Shown here: positions 16,849-25,814 of the stretch, in pieces
How positions within the stretch are numbered: position 1 is the first letter of the stretch
Layout: each line of letters begins with the position of its first letter
Origin: CAVUBL01 sp963837945
GTDB lineage: Bacteria; Acidobacteriota; Thermoanaerobaculia; Multivoradales; DATKCC01
Direction: 5' to 3'
Assembly (NCBI GenBank): GCA_963837945.1
Contig: CAWIQD010000001.1
Location: 248,001 to 312,000, forward strand
Length of the DNA: 64,000 nucleotides
The notes under the pieces: generated by a model
Databases searched by the model: none
Told to the model about the DNA's origin: nothing
What the model saw: the letters and a program-made list of their open reading frames with translations, nothing else
Program-made: the position numbers and the translations under genes

Positions 16849-19592
16849 GTCCGGTCGGCCAGCGCCAGGAGGTTCGCGAACAGCCGGTAGGCGCCGGTCA
16901 CGCCGGCCGGCAGCTCGCGGAAGAAGGCGAGGCCGGTGTAGACGTAGGTCCCGTCGCCCAGCTTCGCCACCAGCAGGCCGCCCTGGAGGTCTCCCGGCGG
17001 GTAGCCCGGGCTCGAGGGGAACGACAGGAGCGGCGTGTACTCCGGCGCCCAGGTGTGGGCGAAGTAGAGCCCGCGCTCCTGCACCCAGCCCTGCCAGTCC
17101 TCCGGACCGATCCGGTTGGGCGTGGTGAAGACCGGGCTCGCCGGCTCGAGGAGAGTCGCCGGCGCCGTCTCGTCGGTCACCCGGTCGTGGGGCCGGGCGA
17201 TCTCGAGCGGATAGGGGGCGTAGCCGCCGTCGACGAACGGGTACTGCTGGTACTGGACGAGCACCAGCCCGCCCCGCCGGGCGTAGTCGAGCAGCCGGGC
17301 GTTGTTGCGCCCGAGCTCCGGATCGGTCTCGTAGGCCCGGCTGCCGATGACGATGGCGTCGTAGCGCGAGAGGTCGCGCTCGGCGAGATCGTGGCCGGAG
17401 AGCAGCGCGAGCGGCAGGCCCACCGCCTCGAGGGCCTGCGGCACGCGGTCCGAAGCGCCGCGCACGTAGCCGACGGCGCCGAGCTTCGGCCAGCGGATGT
17501 CGGCCGCCGCCACCTCGAGGCGCGACGGCTCGGGGTAGGGCGTCGCCCGGATGTGCGGGTAGTCGACCACCGGGTAGGCGGCGCGATAGGTCGAGCCGTC
17601 GGAGAGCGCGGCGACCACGCCGAGCGGATAGCGCCCGCGGGTGAGGCCGGCCGGCGCCGTCACGTGGAGCTCGGCCGCCGCCTCGCCGTACGGGTCGGTG
17701 ATCCGGAAGGACACGGGATCGGGGGACGGCCAGCCGGCGGGCACCTCGACCCGGACCGAGCCCGCGACCGGGCGGCCGAGGTTCGAGCGCAGCGAGACCT
17801 CGAGCCGGCTGGCGGGCGGCTCGCCGCCGGTCGACCAGACCAGCAGATCGGGCGCGACCTCGACCTCGAGACGCGGCACCACCCGGAGCGGACGCCGGAT
17901 CTCGCCGCGCGCCTGATCGCCCACCCGCTCGACCACCTCGCGCTCGATCGCGACCTGCTGGCCGGCGAGGCGCAGGGTGAAGCGCGCGACGAGCGGTGGC
18001 GCTCCGAAGGGCTCGCCCAAAACCGATGAATCCGACGGGCCGGAGGCGCCGCTCCAGTCGTAGAGGTCGCCGTCGAGCGGCTTGGCGAGGAAGTAGGGGA
18101 CCGTGGGCGCCGCGGCGTCTCCCGGCGAGACCTCGAAAGCCCAGGCGGCGAGGTCGCCGGGCGCGAGAGGCCCGGCCGGTGCCGCGATCGGCTGGCCGTC
18201 GTCCCCGCGGGCCGGCGCGACCTTCCAGGGCGCGTCGCCGCCGAGCTCGACCGAGACCACCTCGACCGGCACCGGGGCGCCCCCCCGGGCGACCGACGAG
18301 CTCCACGCCTGGGCCTCCACCCGGAGCGTCTCGCCCGGGGCCACCTCGTCGCGCTCGGCCCAGGCGTCGAGGGCGACTCCCGCCGCGGCCGCCAGGGCGC
18401 GCTCGGCGACGCCGATCTTCTCGTCGATCAGGTCCGCGGCTGCGCCCTCGGTCGATCCCGCGCCCACGGTCGATCCGGCACCACCACCCTCGCCGGCCGC
18501 CCGCCGCGCCGCCCGCAGGTGCCCCAGGATGCCGGCGAGATCGGCCGCCACCGCGGGCAGGGTCTCCGGGGTGAGCCGTGCCCGCGCCGCCTCGGCCCCC
18601 TCGCGGGCGGCGGCCAGCTCGGTCGAGGCCGTCTCGCGCGCCGCCCCTGGCGGCAGGAGCGCGGCGATCGCCTCGAGCCGGGTGTCGACGCCGGCGAAGA
18701 GGTCGGCGGAACCCGCGCCGCCCGGCCCCGCCTCCCAGCGGTAGCGGCCGTGGTTCTCCCCCAGCGGCTGAACCCGGCCCATGTCCTGGGAGCGATGCTG
18801 GCTCCGGGCCGCCATCGCGAGCTGGAAAAAGCTCTTGCCGGACAGGGGCTCGAGGTGCCCGAGGTCGGTCTCGAGGCTGGTCGAGTCCCGGTCGAACCAG
18901 GTGGCGCGGAAGAGGGACTCGGGCGCCCAGGGCGCGAGCCCCTGGGCGGCGAGCTCCGGGAAGGCCCCTGCCCGGCCGGCCTTCTCGAACGCCTCGTGGG
19001 CCACCGTGCCGGCCGCCTGGTGCTGCCCGTGGCCGGCCCGCTCGTCGGCCGGGAAGACGGAGACGATCACCTGCGGGCGGAAGCGCCGGATCACCCGCAC
19101 CGTGTCGGTCAAGAGCACGTCCTCCGGCCACTTGCCGAAGGTCTCGTCGAGCGAGCGGGTGAAGCCGAAGTCGTAGGCCCGGGTGAAGTACTGCCGGGCG
19201 CCGTCGATCTCGCGGGCCGCCAGGAGCTCGCGCGAGCGGAGCAGCCCCAGGGGGACCCCGAGCTCGGTGCCGATCAGGTTCTGGCCGCCCTCGCCCCGGG
19301 ACAGGGAGAGGTAGGCGGCCTCTCCGCCTTCCCCCCGGGAGACCAGGACCAGGGCGGAGGTGTCCTCGTCGTCCGGGTGGGCGCCGATCACCAGCAGGCG
19401 CCGGTGCTGGGTGAGCTTCGCGAGCGCCCGCTCGACCACCGGCAGGCCGCCGGTCGTGGCGGGAGCGAGCGGCGAAAGCCCGAGGTCGGGGCGCTCGGGG
19501 ATCGGACCGGTGCCGGCCGCCGCCAGCCCGCAGAGGGCGAGCGGGAGGGCGAGAACGCCGAGGAGGAGACGGAGAAGTCGAGCCTGGGTCAT
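16845..19592 (-). CDS. Secreted PIG-L family deacetylase with GATase-like C-terminal domain
   Basis: 915 residues. A signal peptide (LLRLLLGVLALPLALCGLAA) precedes the LmbE/PIG-L domain, whose zinc site reads VIGAHPDDEDTSAL, with HGQHQAAG further on. The family removes N-acetyl groups from sugars. The middle (about 600-720) looks like a NEW3-type beta domain. The C-terminal third (YDAIVIGSRAYETDPELGRN...LVQYQQYP) resembles a class I glutamine amidotransferase-like fold without an evident Cys nucleophile. Long proteins of this architecture are common in Acidobacteriota. ATG 19592 has GAGG about 8 nt upstream. It is probably co-transcribed with the methyltransferase. Confidence 0.8.
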   Translation of the reverse strand: MTQARLLRLLLGVLALPLALCGLAAAGTGPIPERPDLGLSPLAPATTGGLPVVERALAKLTQHRRLLVIGAHPDDEDTSALVLVSRGEGGEAAYLSLSRGEGGQNLIGTELGVPLGLLRSRELLAAREIDGARQYFTRAYDFGFTRSLDETFGKWPEDVLLTDTVRVIRRFRPQVIVSVFPADERAGHGQHQAAGTVAHEAFEKAGRAGAFPELAAQGLAPWAPESLFRATWFDRDSTSLETDLGHLEPLSGKSFFQLAMAARSQHRSQDMGRVQPLGENHGRYRWEAGPGGAGSADLFAGVDTRLEAIAALLPPGAARETASTELAAAREGAEAARARLTPETLPAVAADLAGILGHLRAARRAAGEGGGAGSTVGAGSTEGAAADLIDEKIGVAERALAAAAGVALDAWAERDEVAPGETLRVEAQAWSSSVARGGAPVPVEVVSVELGGDAPWKVAPARGDDGQPIAAPAGPLAPGDLAAWAFEVSPGDAAAPTVPYFLAKPLDGDLYDWSGASGPSDSSVLGEPFGAPPLVARFTLRLAGQQVAIEREVVERVGDQARGEIRRPLRVVPRLEVEVAPDLLVWSTGGEPPASRLEVSLRSNLGRPVAGSVRVEVPAGWPSPDPVSFRITDPYGEAAAELHVTAPAGLTRGRYPLGVVAALSDGSTYRAAYPVVDYPHIRATPYPEPSRLEVAAADIRWPKLGAVGYVRGASDRVPQALEAVGLPLALLSGHDLAERDLSRYDAIVIGSRAYETDPELGRNNARLLDYARRGGLVLVQYQQYPFVDGGYAPYPLEIARPHDRVTDETAPATLLEPASPVFTTPNRIGPEDWQGWVQERGLYFAHTWAPEYTPLLSFPSSPGYPPGDLQGGLLVAKLGDGTYVYTGLAFFRELPAGVTGAYRLFANLLALADRT

Positions 19593-19711
19593 GGAAGCGC
19601 CTCGATGGGAAAGGGTTCGCGCGGGGCGTGCGGCTTCCGAGCTTAGCGCAGCGGCCTCCGGGCCGCGCTCGCCGGACCCTCGGGACGGGAATTTCACCCG
19701 CCGCAACGCGG

Positions 19712-19717
19712 TATCCT
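19712..19717 (+). promoter_or_regulatory. -10 hexamer TATCCT upstream of sucA
   Basis: TATCCT ends 9 nt before the sucA ATG (19727), with no ribosome-binding site between them. This is consistent with a leaderless or near-leaderless transcript. Confidence 0.45.
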
Positions 19718-19726
19718 CGAGATGCC

Positions 19727-22255
19727 ATGGCGACCGACGTAGCCGCGCCCCAAGCCCCCGCAACCGACGCCCAGACCCGCCTGCGCGAGACCCGCGAAGC
19801 GCTCGAGAACCTCGAGGCCTACCGCACCTGGGGCTACCTCCAGGCCGACCTCGACCCCCTCGGGCGCCTGCGCCCGGTGAGCCATCCCGCACTGCCGGCG
19901 ACCGGCCCGGGAGTCGAGGAGGCCCGCCGGGTCTACAGCGGCACCCTGGCCGTCGAGACCGCCCACATGCCGGACCCCGAGCGGCGGCGCTGGGTCTACG
20001 AGCGCATGGAGTCCGAGGCGCCCGAGCCCGACCGCGAGCGGATCCTCCGCGGCCTGGTCCGGGCCGAGACGTTCGAGCAGGTCCTCCAGTCGCGCTACCT
20101 GGGCACCAAGCGCTTCTCGATCGAGGGCGTCACCGCCCTGGTGCCGATGCTCCACGAGTGCCTGGAGGCGGCGGCCGGACACGAGGCCGAGCAGGCGGTC
20201 CTCGCGATGAGCCACCGCGGGCGCCTGTCCGTGATGCTCAACGTCGTCGGGCGGCCGGCGGCCGACCTCTTCGCCGGCTTCGAGGACGTCGACCCGCGGA
20301 GCGTCCTCGGCGGCGGCGACGTCAAGTACCACCTGGGGGCGACGGGACGCTACGAGGCGACCGACGGCCGGACGATCCGGCTCCACCTGGCCTCGAACCC
20401 GAGCCACTTGGAGGCGGTCGACCCGGTGGCGGCCGGCCGGGTCTGGGCGAAGCAGCAGCGGCTCCGGATCGAGACGGGGGGCGAGGCCGACGGCCGGCGC
20501 CGGGTCGTGCCGATCCTGATGCACGGCGACGCCGCCTTCGCCGGCCAGGGCGTCCTCGCCGAGACCCTCAACTTCGCCGACCTGCCGGGCTACTCGGTGG
20601 GCGGCATGGTCCACCTGGTGGTCAACAACCTGATCGGCTTCACCGCCGAGCCCGAGGCGCTCTGGTCCTGGCGCTTCACGACCGAGGTGGCCAAGCGCCT
20701 GCCCGTCCCCATCTTCCACGTCAACGGCGAGGACCCAGAGGCGGTCGTGCGGGTGGCGCGGATCGCCATCGACTACCGCTACACGTTCGGCTCGGACGTG
20801 GTGGTCGACCTCGTCGGCTATCGGCGCCACGGCCACAGCGAGGTCGACGACCCGTCGATCACCCAGCCGGTGCTCTACAAGAAGATCGACGAGCACCCGC
20901 GCCTGTGGCAGATCTACGCCGAGGACTCGGGCCTCGAGGACGTGGCCGCGGCCCAGCAGGAGGAGTTCAAGGAGGAGCTCGACCGCGCCCAGGAGGCGGC
21001 CAAGCAGCTCACCTCGCGGCCGGCGCTCGCCGAGCACCCTCCCTACTGGAAGGAGTACAAGGGCGGCTGGTACGACCAGGCCTACGAGGTCGAGACCGGC
21101 ATCGGTCCCGAGGACGTCGCGCGCCTGACCGAGCGGCTGACCACCGCCCCCGAGAGCTTCCACGTCCACGACAAGGTGGCCAAGCTCCTCGAGCAGCGCG
21201 CCGAGATGGGGCGCGGCGAGCGACCGGTCGACTACGGCATGGCCGAGGCCCTGGCCTTCGCCTCGCTGGTCGAGCAGGGCGTGCCGGTCCGCCTCTCCGG
21301 CCAGGACAGCCGGCGCGCCACCTTCAACCAGCGCCACGCCGTTCTGGTCGACGTGGAGACCGAGGAGGACTACTACCCGCTGAAGCACGTCTCGCCGGAC
21401 CAGGCGTTCTTCGAGGTCCACGACTCGATGCTCTCGGAGTTCGCCGTGCTCGGCTTCGAGTACGGCGTCTCGCGCGACTACCCGGAGGCGCTGGTCCTCT
21501 GGGAAGCCCAGTTCGGGGACTTCGCCAACGGCGGCCAGACGATCATCGACCAGTTCATCACCGCCGGCGAGGACAAGTGGGGGCTGCTGTCCGGGCTCGT
21601 CCTGCTCCTGCCCCACGGCTACGAGGGGCAGGGACCGGAGCACTCGAGCGCCCGGGTGGAGCGCTACCTCCAGGCCGCCGCCGAGGACAACGTCCAGGTC
21701 GCCCAGCCCTCGACCTCGGCCCAGTACTTCCACCTGCTCCGGCGCCAGGTCCTGCGCCGCTGGCGCAAGCCCCTGGTCGTCTTCACCCCCAAGAGCATGC
21801 TCCGGGCGAAGCCGGCCTCCTCGCCGATCGAGTCGTTCTCCCGCGACCGCTTCCTGACCGTCATGCCCGAGCGCGAGCTCGAGAAGGCGGAGCGCGTGCT
21901 GGTGGCGACGGGGAAGATCCTCCACGAGCTGCGCCACGAGCGGACCCATAGGAAGGACGCCACGACCGCGATCCTCGGTCTCGAGCAGATGTACCCGTTC
22001 CCGGAGGAGGCGCTCCTGGCCGAGCTCGACCGCCTGGGCCCCTTGCGCGAGATCGTCTGGATCCAGGAGGAGCCGGCCAACATGGGCGCCCTCGGCTTCG
22101 TGGTGCCGCGCCTCGAGCGGATCTCCCGCGGCCGCCCGGTCCGCACCATCAAGCGCGCCGCCTCCGCGAGCCCCGCCACCGGCTCCGCCGAGGCCCACAA
22201 GCTCGAGCAGAAGACGCTGCTGACCCTGGCCTTCTCCGCGCCGAAGGCGAAGTGA
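19727..22255 (+). CDS. sucA: 2-oxoglutarate dehydrogenase E1 component
   Basis: Thiamine-diphosphate E1 subunit that decarboxylates 2-oxoglutarate in the TCA cycle. It has 842 residues, shorter than E. coli SucA (933). Signatures include AMSHRGRLSVMLNVVGRP, HLASNPSHLEAVDPV, the ThDP motif HGDAAFAGQGVLAETLN...VNNLIGFT, GYRRHGHSEVDDPSITQP, the pyrimidine-domain RLSGQDSRRATFNQRHAVL, and the C-terminal EQMYPFPEEAL. The N-terminus lacks the extended leader that binds E2 in the E. coli enzyme. No E2 or E3 gene is adjacent, so the complex must be completed from elsewhere. Confidence 0.93.
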   Translation: MATDVAAPQAPATDAQTRLRETREALENLEAYRTWGYLQADLDPLGRLRPVSHPALPATGPGVEEARRVYSGTLAVETAHMPDPERRRWVYERMESEAPEPDRERILRGLVRAETFEQVLQSRYLGTKRFSIEGVTALVPMLHECLEAAAGHEAEQAVLAMSHRGRLSVMLNVVGRPAADLFAGFEDVDPRSVLGGGDVKYHLGATGRYEATDGRTIRLHLASNPSHLEAVDPVAAGRVWAKQQRLRIETGGEADGRRRVVPILMHGDAAFAGQGVLAETLNFADLPGYSVGGMVHLVVNNLIGFTAEPEALWSWRFTTEVAKRLPVPIFHVNGEDPEAVVRVARIAIDYRYTFGSDVVVDLVGYRRHGHSEVDDPSITQPVLYKKIDEHPRLWQIYAEDSGLEDVAAAQQEEFKEELDRAQEAAKQLTSRPALAEHPPYWKEYKGGWYDQAYEVETGIGPEDVARLTERLTTAPESFHVHDKVAKLLEQRAEMGRGERPVDYGMAEALAFASLVEQGVPVRLSGQDSRRATFNQRHAVLVDVETEEDYYPLKHVSPDQAFFEVHDSMLSEFAVLGFEYGVSRDYPEALVLWEAQFGDFANGGQTIIDQFITAGEDKWGLLSGLVLLLPHGYEGQGPEHSSARVERYLQAAAEDNVQVAQPSTSAQYFHLLRRQVLRRWRKPLVVFTPKSMLRAKPASSPIESFSRDRFLTVMPERELEKAERVLVATGKILHELRHERTHRKDATTAILGLEQMYPFPEEALLAELDRLGPLREIVWIQEEPANMGALGFVVPRLERISRGRPVRTIKRAASASPATGSAEAHKLEQKTLLTLAFSAPKAK

Positions 22256-22283
22256 GGAAGCGACGGCATCCTTGTTGGAGAGA

Positions 22284-22330
22284 GGCGAGTCGGAGGCCGG
22301 CCCGCCCCTCGAAGGCAAACCCGACTCGCC
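22284..22330. terminator. Hairpin between convergent sucA and vapC
   Basis: A 10-bp inverted repeat (GGCGAGTCGG at 22284-22293, CCGACTCGCC at 22321-22330) separates the sucA stop from the vapC stop. There is no T run, so terminator function is only suggested. Confidence 0.35.
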
Positions 22331-22350
22331 GGACCGTGGCTTCTTTCGAC

Positions 22351-22752
22351 TCACGACGGCTCGATCCGATGGAGGCCCTCCACGCCGTCGAAGTCCCCGT
22401 CGAAGCTGCAGATGGCGCCACCGGTGTGCTCGAGGGCTGCGGCGGCGTGCAGGGCGTCCCGCGCCATGAGGCCCGGGTACCGGTCCAGGAGCTCGCGCGC
22501 CAGGTCCAGGAGCCGAGCAGTGATCGGGAGGACCGACGGAACAAGGACCCTGGCCAGGTCGAAGACCTGGCGACCGTCGTCCCAGCGCCCGATCGCCCGG
22601 TAGCGATGAAGGATCTCCTGGAGCGTCTCGGCGTCGATCGCCGCCTCCACCTCGTCCAGCGCGACTCGATCCAGAAATCGACTGGCGGGTGCCTTGTTCG
22701 GGTGATCGGCACCCGCGGCGTACATGAAGACATTGGTGTCGACGAGGATCAC
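22351..22752 (-). CDS. vapC: VapC-type PIN-domain toxin
   Basis: 133 residues. The PIN signature begins ILVDTNVFMYAAG, with the first acidic metal ligand in VDTN. Further acidic residues lie in AETLQEIL, MARDALHAAAAL and the terminal CSFDGDFDGVEG. PIN toxins are Mg2+-dependent RNases acting on tRNA or rRNA. GTG 22752 overlaps the antitoxin stop by 4 nt (AAGTGATC), the usual coupled arrangement. All catalytic acidic positions seem to be present. Confidence 0.85.
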   Translation of the reverse strand: MILVDTNVFMYAAGADHPNKAPASRFLDRVALDEVEAAIDAETLQEILHRYRAIGRWDDGRQVFDLARVLVPSVLPITARLLDLARELLDRYPGLMARDALHAAAALEHTGGAICSFDGDFDGVEGLHRIEPS

Positions 22753-23045
22753 TTGGCACGGCTCCGCCGGGGCGGATGGCTCTTGGCGCGGTCGTCCGCC
22801 ATCAGATCGTCCGGCGCCGGAACCGATTCCCGCTTCAGCTGCTCTGTCGAGCCCACCGGGAGATCCAGGGTCAGGAGTGTTGCGACCGCTTTCCGGCGCT
22901 CCTCCGTCGAGACGTAGCCGTACTGGGTCCGGCAAGCCCGGCGCACCAGCTCGCCGAGGCTCGTCCCCTCTCGCTCCGCTTGTCGGGTCAGGCGCTCGTG
23001 AAGGTCGGGCGGCAACAGGATCGTGGTCTTCTTGGAAAGCTCCAT
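22749..23045 (-). CDS. vapB: VapB-like ribbon-helix-helix antitoxin
   Basis: 98 residues. The N-terminal half (KKTTILLPPDLHERLTRQAE) is a ribbon-helix-helix DNA-binding segment. The charged C-terminus (DDLMADDRAKSHPPRRSRAK) would wrap the toxin. ATG 23045 is preferred over 23057 because GGAGGT lies at the correct distance upstream of it. A 7-bp inverted repeat overlapping the start region is the likely autoregulatory operator. Confidence 0.8.
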   Translation of the reverse strand: MELSKKTTILLPPDLHERLTRQAEREGTSLGELVRRACRTQYGYVSTEERRKAVATLLTLDLPVGSTEQLKRESVPAPDDLMADDRAKSHPPRRSRAK

Positions 23046-23046
23046 A

Positions 23047-23064
23047 TCCACCTCCATAGGTGGA
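23047..23064. promoter_or_regulatory. Palindromic operator at the vapBC start
   Basis: TCCACCT (23047-23053) and AGGTGGA (23058-23064) form a perfect inverted repeat with a 4-nt spacer. It overlaps the vapB ribosome-binding site and lies just beyond a GATAGT -10-like hexamer on the minus strand, as expected for conditional autorepression by VapB. Confidence 0.6.
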
Positions 23065-23190
23065 GACTATCACGAGCTTCCCACTGCTAAGGTCGGCTAC
23101 CCGGTGTAGACCGGAGGCGAGGCCGTCGAGCCCCGCCTCCGGCGGTCGAACGTCGGCGCGCCGGCGCGCGCCGCGGGCCCGGTCGCTTCC

Positions 23191-23688
23191 CTAGTGCTGC
23201 ACGCCGCTCGGGTCGTCCGCCGGGTTGACGTAGGTGAGGACGAACGGTCCCTTGGCGTGGATCTGGATCTCGCAAGGTCCGTCGGACCAGGCGTAGTGGC
23301 GCATCTCGGCGGGCAGCGAGACGTACCCTCCAGGGGCGAGGGCGGTGCCCGCCTGGTCGTCGAACGTGTCCCCCATGCCGATGTGGAGGGTGCCGGAGAG
23401 CACGGTCACGTTCTCGGTCGTCGGGTGCCAGTGGGGCATGATCTTGTACCCGGCGGGCATCTTCATCCGGACGACGAAGTCCCCCTCGGAGAACGGGTCC
23501 CCCTGGACCACCGCCATCTGGGAGCCGGCCGCGAACACCGGCGGCGGCGGCCCCCACTGCAACTGGTCCGGATTCATCACGACGTGCTCGGAAGGCGCCG
23601 TTCCTTCGTCCGCGGCGCCGGCGGACCCGGCGACCGCACCCAGCGACAGCACCAGCCCAACGAGAGCAACCACGGGGAGCTGCTTCAT
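23191..23688 (-). CDS. Exported cupin-domain protein
   Basis: 165 residues. The N-terminus KQLPVVALVGLVLSLGAVAG is a Sec signal. The cupin barrel has motif 1 around MPHWHPTTENVTVLSGTLHI (His-x-His ... Glu, metal ligands) and motif 2 near GGYVSLPAEMRHYAW. Such small periplasmic cupins are often annotated as DUF4437-like or as sugar or metal binding. No substrate can be assigned. ATG 23688 follows GGAGAAAGAG. The long leader contains a hairpin at 23710-23730. Confidence 0.8.
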   Translation of the reverse strand: MKQLPVVALVGLVLSLGAVAGSAGAADEGTAPSEHVVMNPDQLQWGPPPPVFAAGSQMAVVQGDPFSEGDFVVRMKMPAGYKIMPHWHPTTENVTVLSGTLHIGMGDTFDDQAGTALAPGGYVSLPAEMRHYAWSDGPCEIQIHAKGPFVLTYVNPADDPSGVQH

Positions 23689-23709
23689 CGCTCTTTCTCC
23701 TCTGGCAGT

Positions 23710-23730
23710 GGATGGACGGAGAGTCCATCC
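23710..23730 (-). promoter_or_regulatory. 5' UTR hairpin upstream of the cupin gene
   Basis: GGATGGAC (23710-23717) and GTCCATCC (23723-23730) form a perfect 8-bp stem with a 5-nt loop. It sits 22 nt before the start and downstream of a minus-strand TACAAT (23755-23750). It could act as an operator or as an mRNA stability element. Confidence 0.45.
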
Positions 23731-23864
23731 GAAGGTGATGGCGGCGAATTGTACGCCGCTTTGGCGGCGCCGGCGAAACCGGGGCTCAGCGCCTCCGGCC
23801 AGCGCGGGCGCGGGAGGGCCTTCGTAGCGACCGGTCAGGGGAGGAACGAGGAGCTCGCGGGGGA

Positions 23865-23938
23865 TGGCTGGGAGGCAGGGACTCGAACCCCGATTCTGCG
23901 GTCCAGAGCCGCATGTCTTGCCATTAGACGACCTCCCA
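23865..23938 (-). tRNA. tRNA-Gln (CUG)
   Basis: The 74-nt cloverleaf on the minus strand starts TGGGAGGTCGTC and ends CCTCCCAGCCA with encoded CCA. The anticodon loop CTCTGGA gives CUG, decoding CAG. The T arm GGGGTTCGAGTCCC is standard. A good promoter lies directly upstream. The gene precedes gltX's 3' end by about 140 bp. Confidence 0.96.
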
Positions 23939-23949
23939 ACGGGCTGGAG

Positions 23950-23978
23950 AGGTTACCGGACCGGCCCGATCGGGTCAA
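23950..23978 (-). promoter_or_regulatory. Promoter of tRNA-Gln
   Basis: On the minus strand TTGACC (23978-23973) is separated by 17 nt from TAACCT (23955-23950), about 12 nt before the mature tRNA. Confidence 0.65.
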
Positions 23979-24074
23979 GCAACGTCGGGAGTGCCTTTTT
24001 CGACCGGGACCGGCCGGTAGCCTGAGGCTACAACCGCCCCGCGACCGAGGGGATTCCTGCCACCGCGGCCGCCC

Positions 24075-25553
24075 TCAACCGGCCTCCGCGAGCCAAGTCA
24101 GGAAGTGCCCCAGGTGGCGCTCCGTCGCCTCGCGGCCCATCGCCGCCACCAGGTCGAAGACCGGCGGGCCGGCCTTGGCGCCGGAGAGCGCCATGCGCAA
24201 GGGGTGGATCAGAGCCGCCGCCTTCACCCCGCGCTCCTCGGCGAGGGCGCGGAGCGTCGCCTCGAGCGGCTCGACGGCGAAAGGCTCGAGCGCCCGGTAG
24301 CGCTCCCCGAGCGCGGCGAGGAGCTCGGGCAGCGCCGGATCCTCGCGGAACTTCCCGGCGAGCTCCGGGTCGTAGGCGAGGCGCTCGGCGAAGTAGGGCA
24401 CGATTACCCGCGCGAGCTCGGCGAGATCGTGGGTGCGGCGCCGGTGGAGGTCGACCGCCGCGTCGAAGCGCTCCCGGTCCGCGCCCCCGAGCCCGGCCGG
24501 ATCCGGCCCGCCGGCCGCCACCAGGAACGGCACCAGGCGATCCTCGATCTCCGCGAGCGGCAGCGACGACATGTACTGGGCGTTGACCCAGGCGAGCTTG
24601 TCCGGATCGAAGACCGCCGCCGAGGCGTTCAGGCCGCCGACGTCGAAGCGCTCGAACATCTCCTCGCGCGACAGGATCTCCTGCTCGTCGCCCGGGTACC
24701 AGCCGAGGAGCGCGAGGTAGTTGTAGAGCGCCTGCGGCAGGATCCCCCGCGACCGGAACTCCTCGACCGAGGTCGCCCCGGTGCGCTTCGAGAGGCGCTT
24801 CTTGTCCGGCCCCAGGATCAGCGGCAGGTGGCCGAAGACCGGGACGCGGCCCGCGGTCGACTCGGCCAGGGCCTCGAAGAGCGGCACGTGCTTGGGGGTG
24901 TTCGAGAGGTGATCCTCGCCCCGGATCACGTGTGTCACGCCCATGTCGAGGTCGTCCGCCACCACCGACATGTGGTAGGTCGGCGAGCCGTCCGAGCGGA
25001 GCAGGATGAAGTCGTCGAGCGCCGCTTCCTCCCCGAACTCGACGTCGCCCCGCACCAGGTCGTGGAAGCGGATCGGCAGCTCCGGGAGCTTGAAGCGGAC
25101 CGCGTAGGGCACTCCCGCTGCGAGCTTCGCCGCGGTCTCCTCCGGGCCGAGCGCGAGACAGGTCCGCGGGTAGCGGAAGGTGCGCTTCGCCGCCTGCGCC
25201 TCGCGGCGCATCGCGTCGAGCTGCTCGGGGGGGCAGAAGCAGCGGTAGGCCTTGCCCTCCGCCAGCAGGCGGGCGGCCAGCTCGCGGTGGCGCTCGACGC
25301 GCTCGCTCTGGAGGAACGGGCCCTCGTCCCACGCCACGCCCAGCCAGGAGAGGGCCTCCTGGATCTGGCGGGTCATCGCCTCGTCGGAGCGCTCGCGGTC
25401 GGTGTCCTCGATGCGCAGGATGAAGGCGCCGCCCCGGCTGCGGCGGAGCAGCTCGTTGTAGATCGCCGTGCGCGCGCCGCCGACGTGGAGGAAGCCGGTG
25501 GGCGAAGGGGCGAAGCGCACCCGGACGGGTCCCGTGGTGGTGTCTTTGGTCAT
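24075..25553 (-). CDS. gltX: Glutamyl-tRNA synthetase
   Basis: Charges tRNA-Glu in the cytoplasm. The 492 residues are the usual class I GluRS length. The HIGH-type motif appears as SPTGFLHVGGARTA, followed by FILRIEDTDRERS. The KMSKS loop reads DKKRLSKRTGATSVEEFR. The tRNA-discriminating region and C-terminal anticodon-binding helices follow. Cys residues in RCFCPPEQLD partly resemble the zinc-binding region. ATG 25553. Its promoter (25614-25642) lies immediately beside the left end of the transposon at 25658. Confidence 0.95.
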   Translation of the reverse strand: MTKDTTTGPVRVRFAPSPTGFLHVGGARTAIYNELLRRSRGGAFILRIEDTDRERSDEAMTRQIQEALSWLGVAWDEGPFLQSERVERHRELAARLLAEGKAYRCFCPPEQLDAMRREAQAAKRTFRYPRTCLALGPEETAAKLAAGVPYAVRFKLPELPIRFHDLVRGDVEFGEEAALDDFILLRSDGSPTYHMSVVADDLDMGVTHVIRGEDHLSNTPKHVPLFEALAESTAGRVPVFGHLPLILGPDKKRLSKRTGATSVEEFRSRGILPQALYNYLALLGWYPGDEQEILSREEMFERFDVGGLNASAAVFDPDKLAWVNAQYMSSLPLAEIEDRLVPFLVAAGGPDPAGLGGADRERFDAAVDLHRRRTHDLAELARVIVPYFAERLAYDPELAGKFREDPALPELLAALGERYRALEPFAVEPLEATLRALAEERGVKAAALIHPLRMALSGAKAGPPVFDLVAAMGREATERHLGHFLTWLAEAG

Positions 25554-25613
25554 CGCGGATCGGTGGGCGAGAGGGCCGCCGGGGAAGCGGCGAGGCCCGA
25601 CGGCCGGGTTGTG

Positions 25614-25642
25614 AAGCTACCACGCGCCGGAGACCGTCTCAA
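25614..25642 (-). promoter_or_regulatory. gltX promoter
   Basis: On the minus strand TTGAGA (25642-25637) is separated by 17 nt from TAGCTT (25619-25614). The transposon target duplication begins 8 bp upstream of this -35, so the insertion spared the promoter. Confidence 0.6.
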
Positions 25643-25649
25643 CCGCGCG

Positions 25650-25657
25650 GAGCTATA
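25650..25657. repeat. Target site duplication, left copy (GAGCTATA)
   Basis: Identical to 29681-29688, directly outside the left inverted repeat. Rejoining the flanks gives GAGCTATACT, restoring the uspA -10. Confidence 0.9.
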
Positions 25658-25682
25658 GGTCGTGTCCTAACTGCGTGTTGGT
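25658..25682. repeat. Left terminal inverted repeat (25 bp)
   Basis: It begins GGTCGTGTCCTAACTGCGTG and is the exact reverse complement of 29656-29680. Confidence 0.92.
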
Positions 25683-25814
25683 CAGTTTCGCCCCTTGCAA
25701 CGGCGGTAGCTTCGGACGTTGAGCGGGGCCACGCGCGCCCCGGGACACCGAAGCGGCCCGACGGGAAGCGGCGAGCGACCCGCCGGGCCTAGCCAGACAG
25801 GAGGAACTAGCTCC

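Noticed and set aside
14515..16890. A single long protein read from 14515 to 16890
   Set aside because: The part after about 15840 is an Arg/Pro-rich wrong-frame product and antisense to the methyltransferase. The true hydrolase tail (RALGYVD) is in another frame and stops at 16099.
23700..23760. A riboswitch in the cupin leader
   Set aside because: Only one simple 8-bp hairpin is visible. No known aptamer consensus could be matched by eye.
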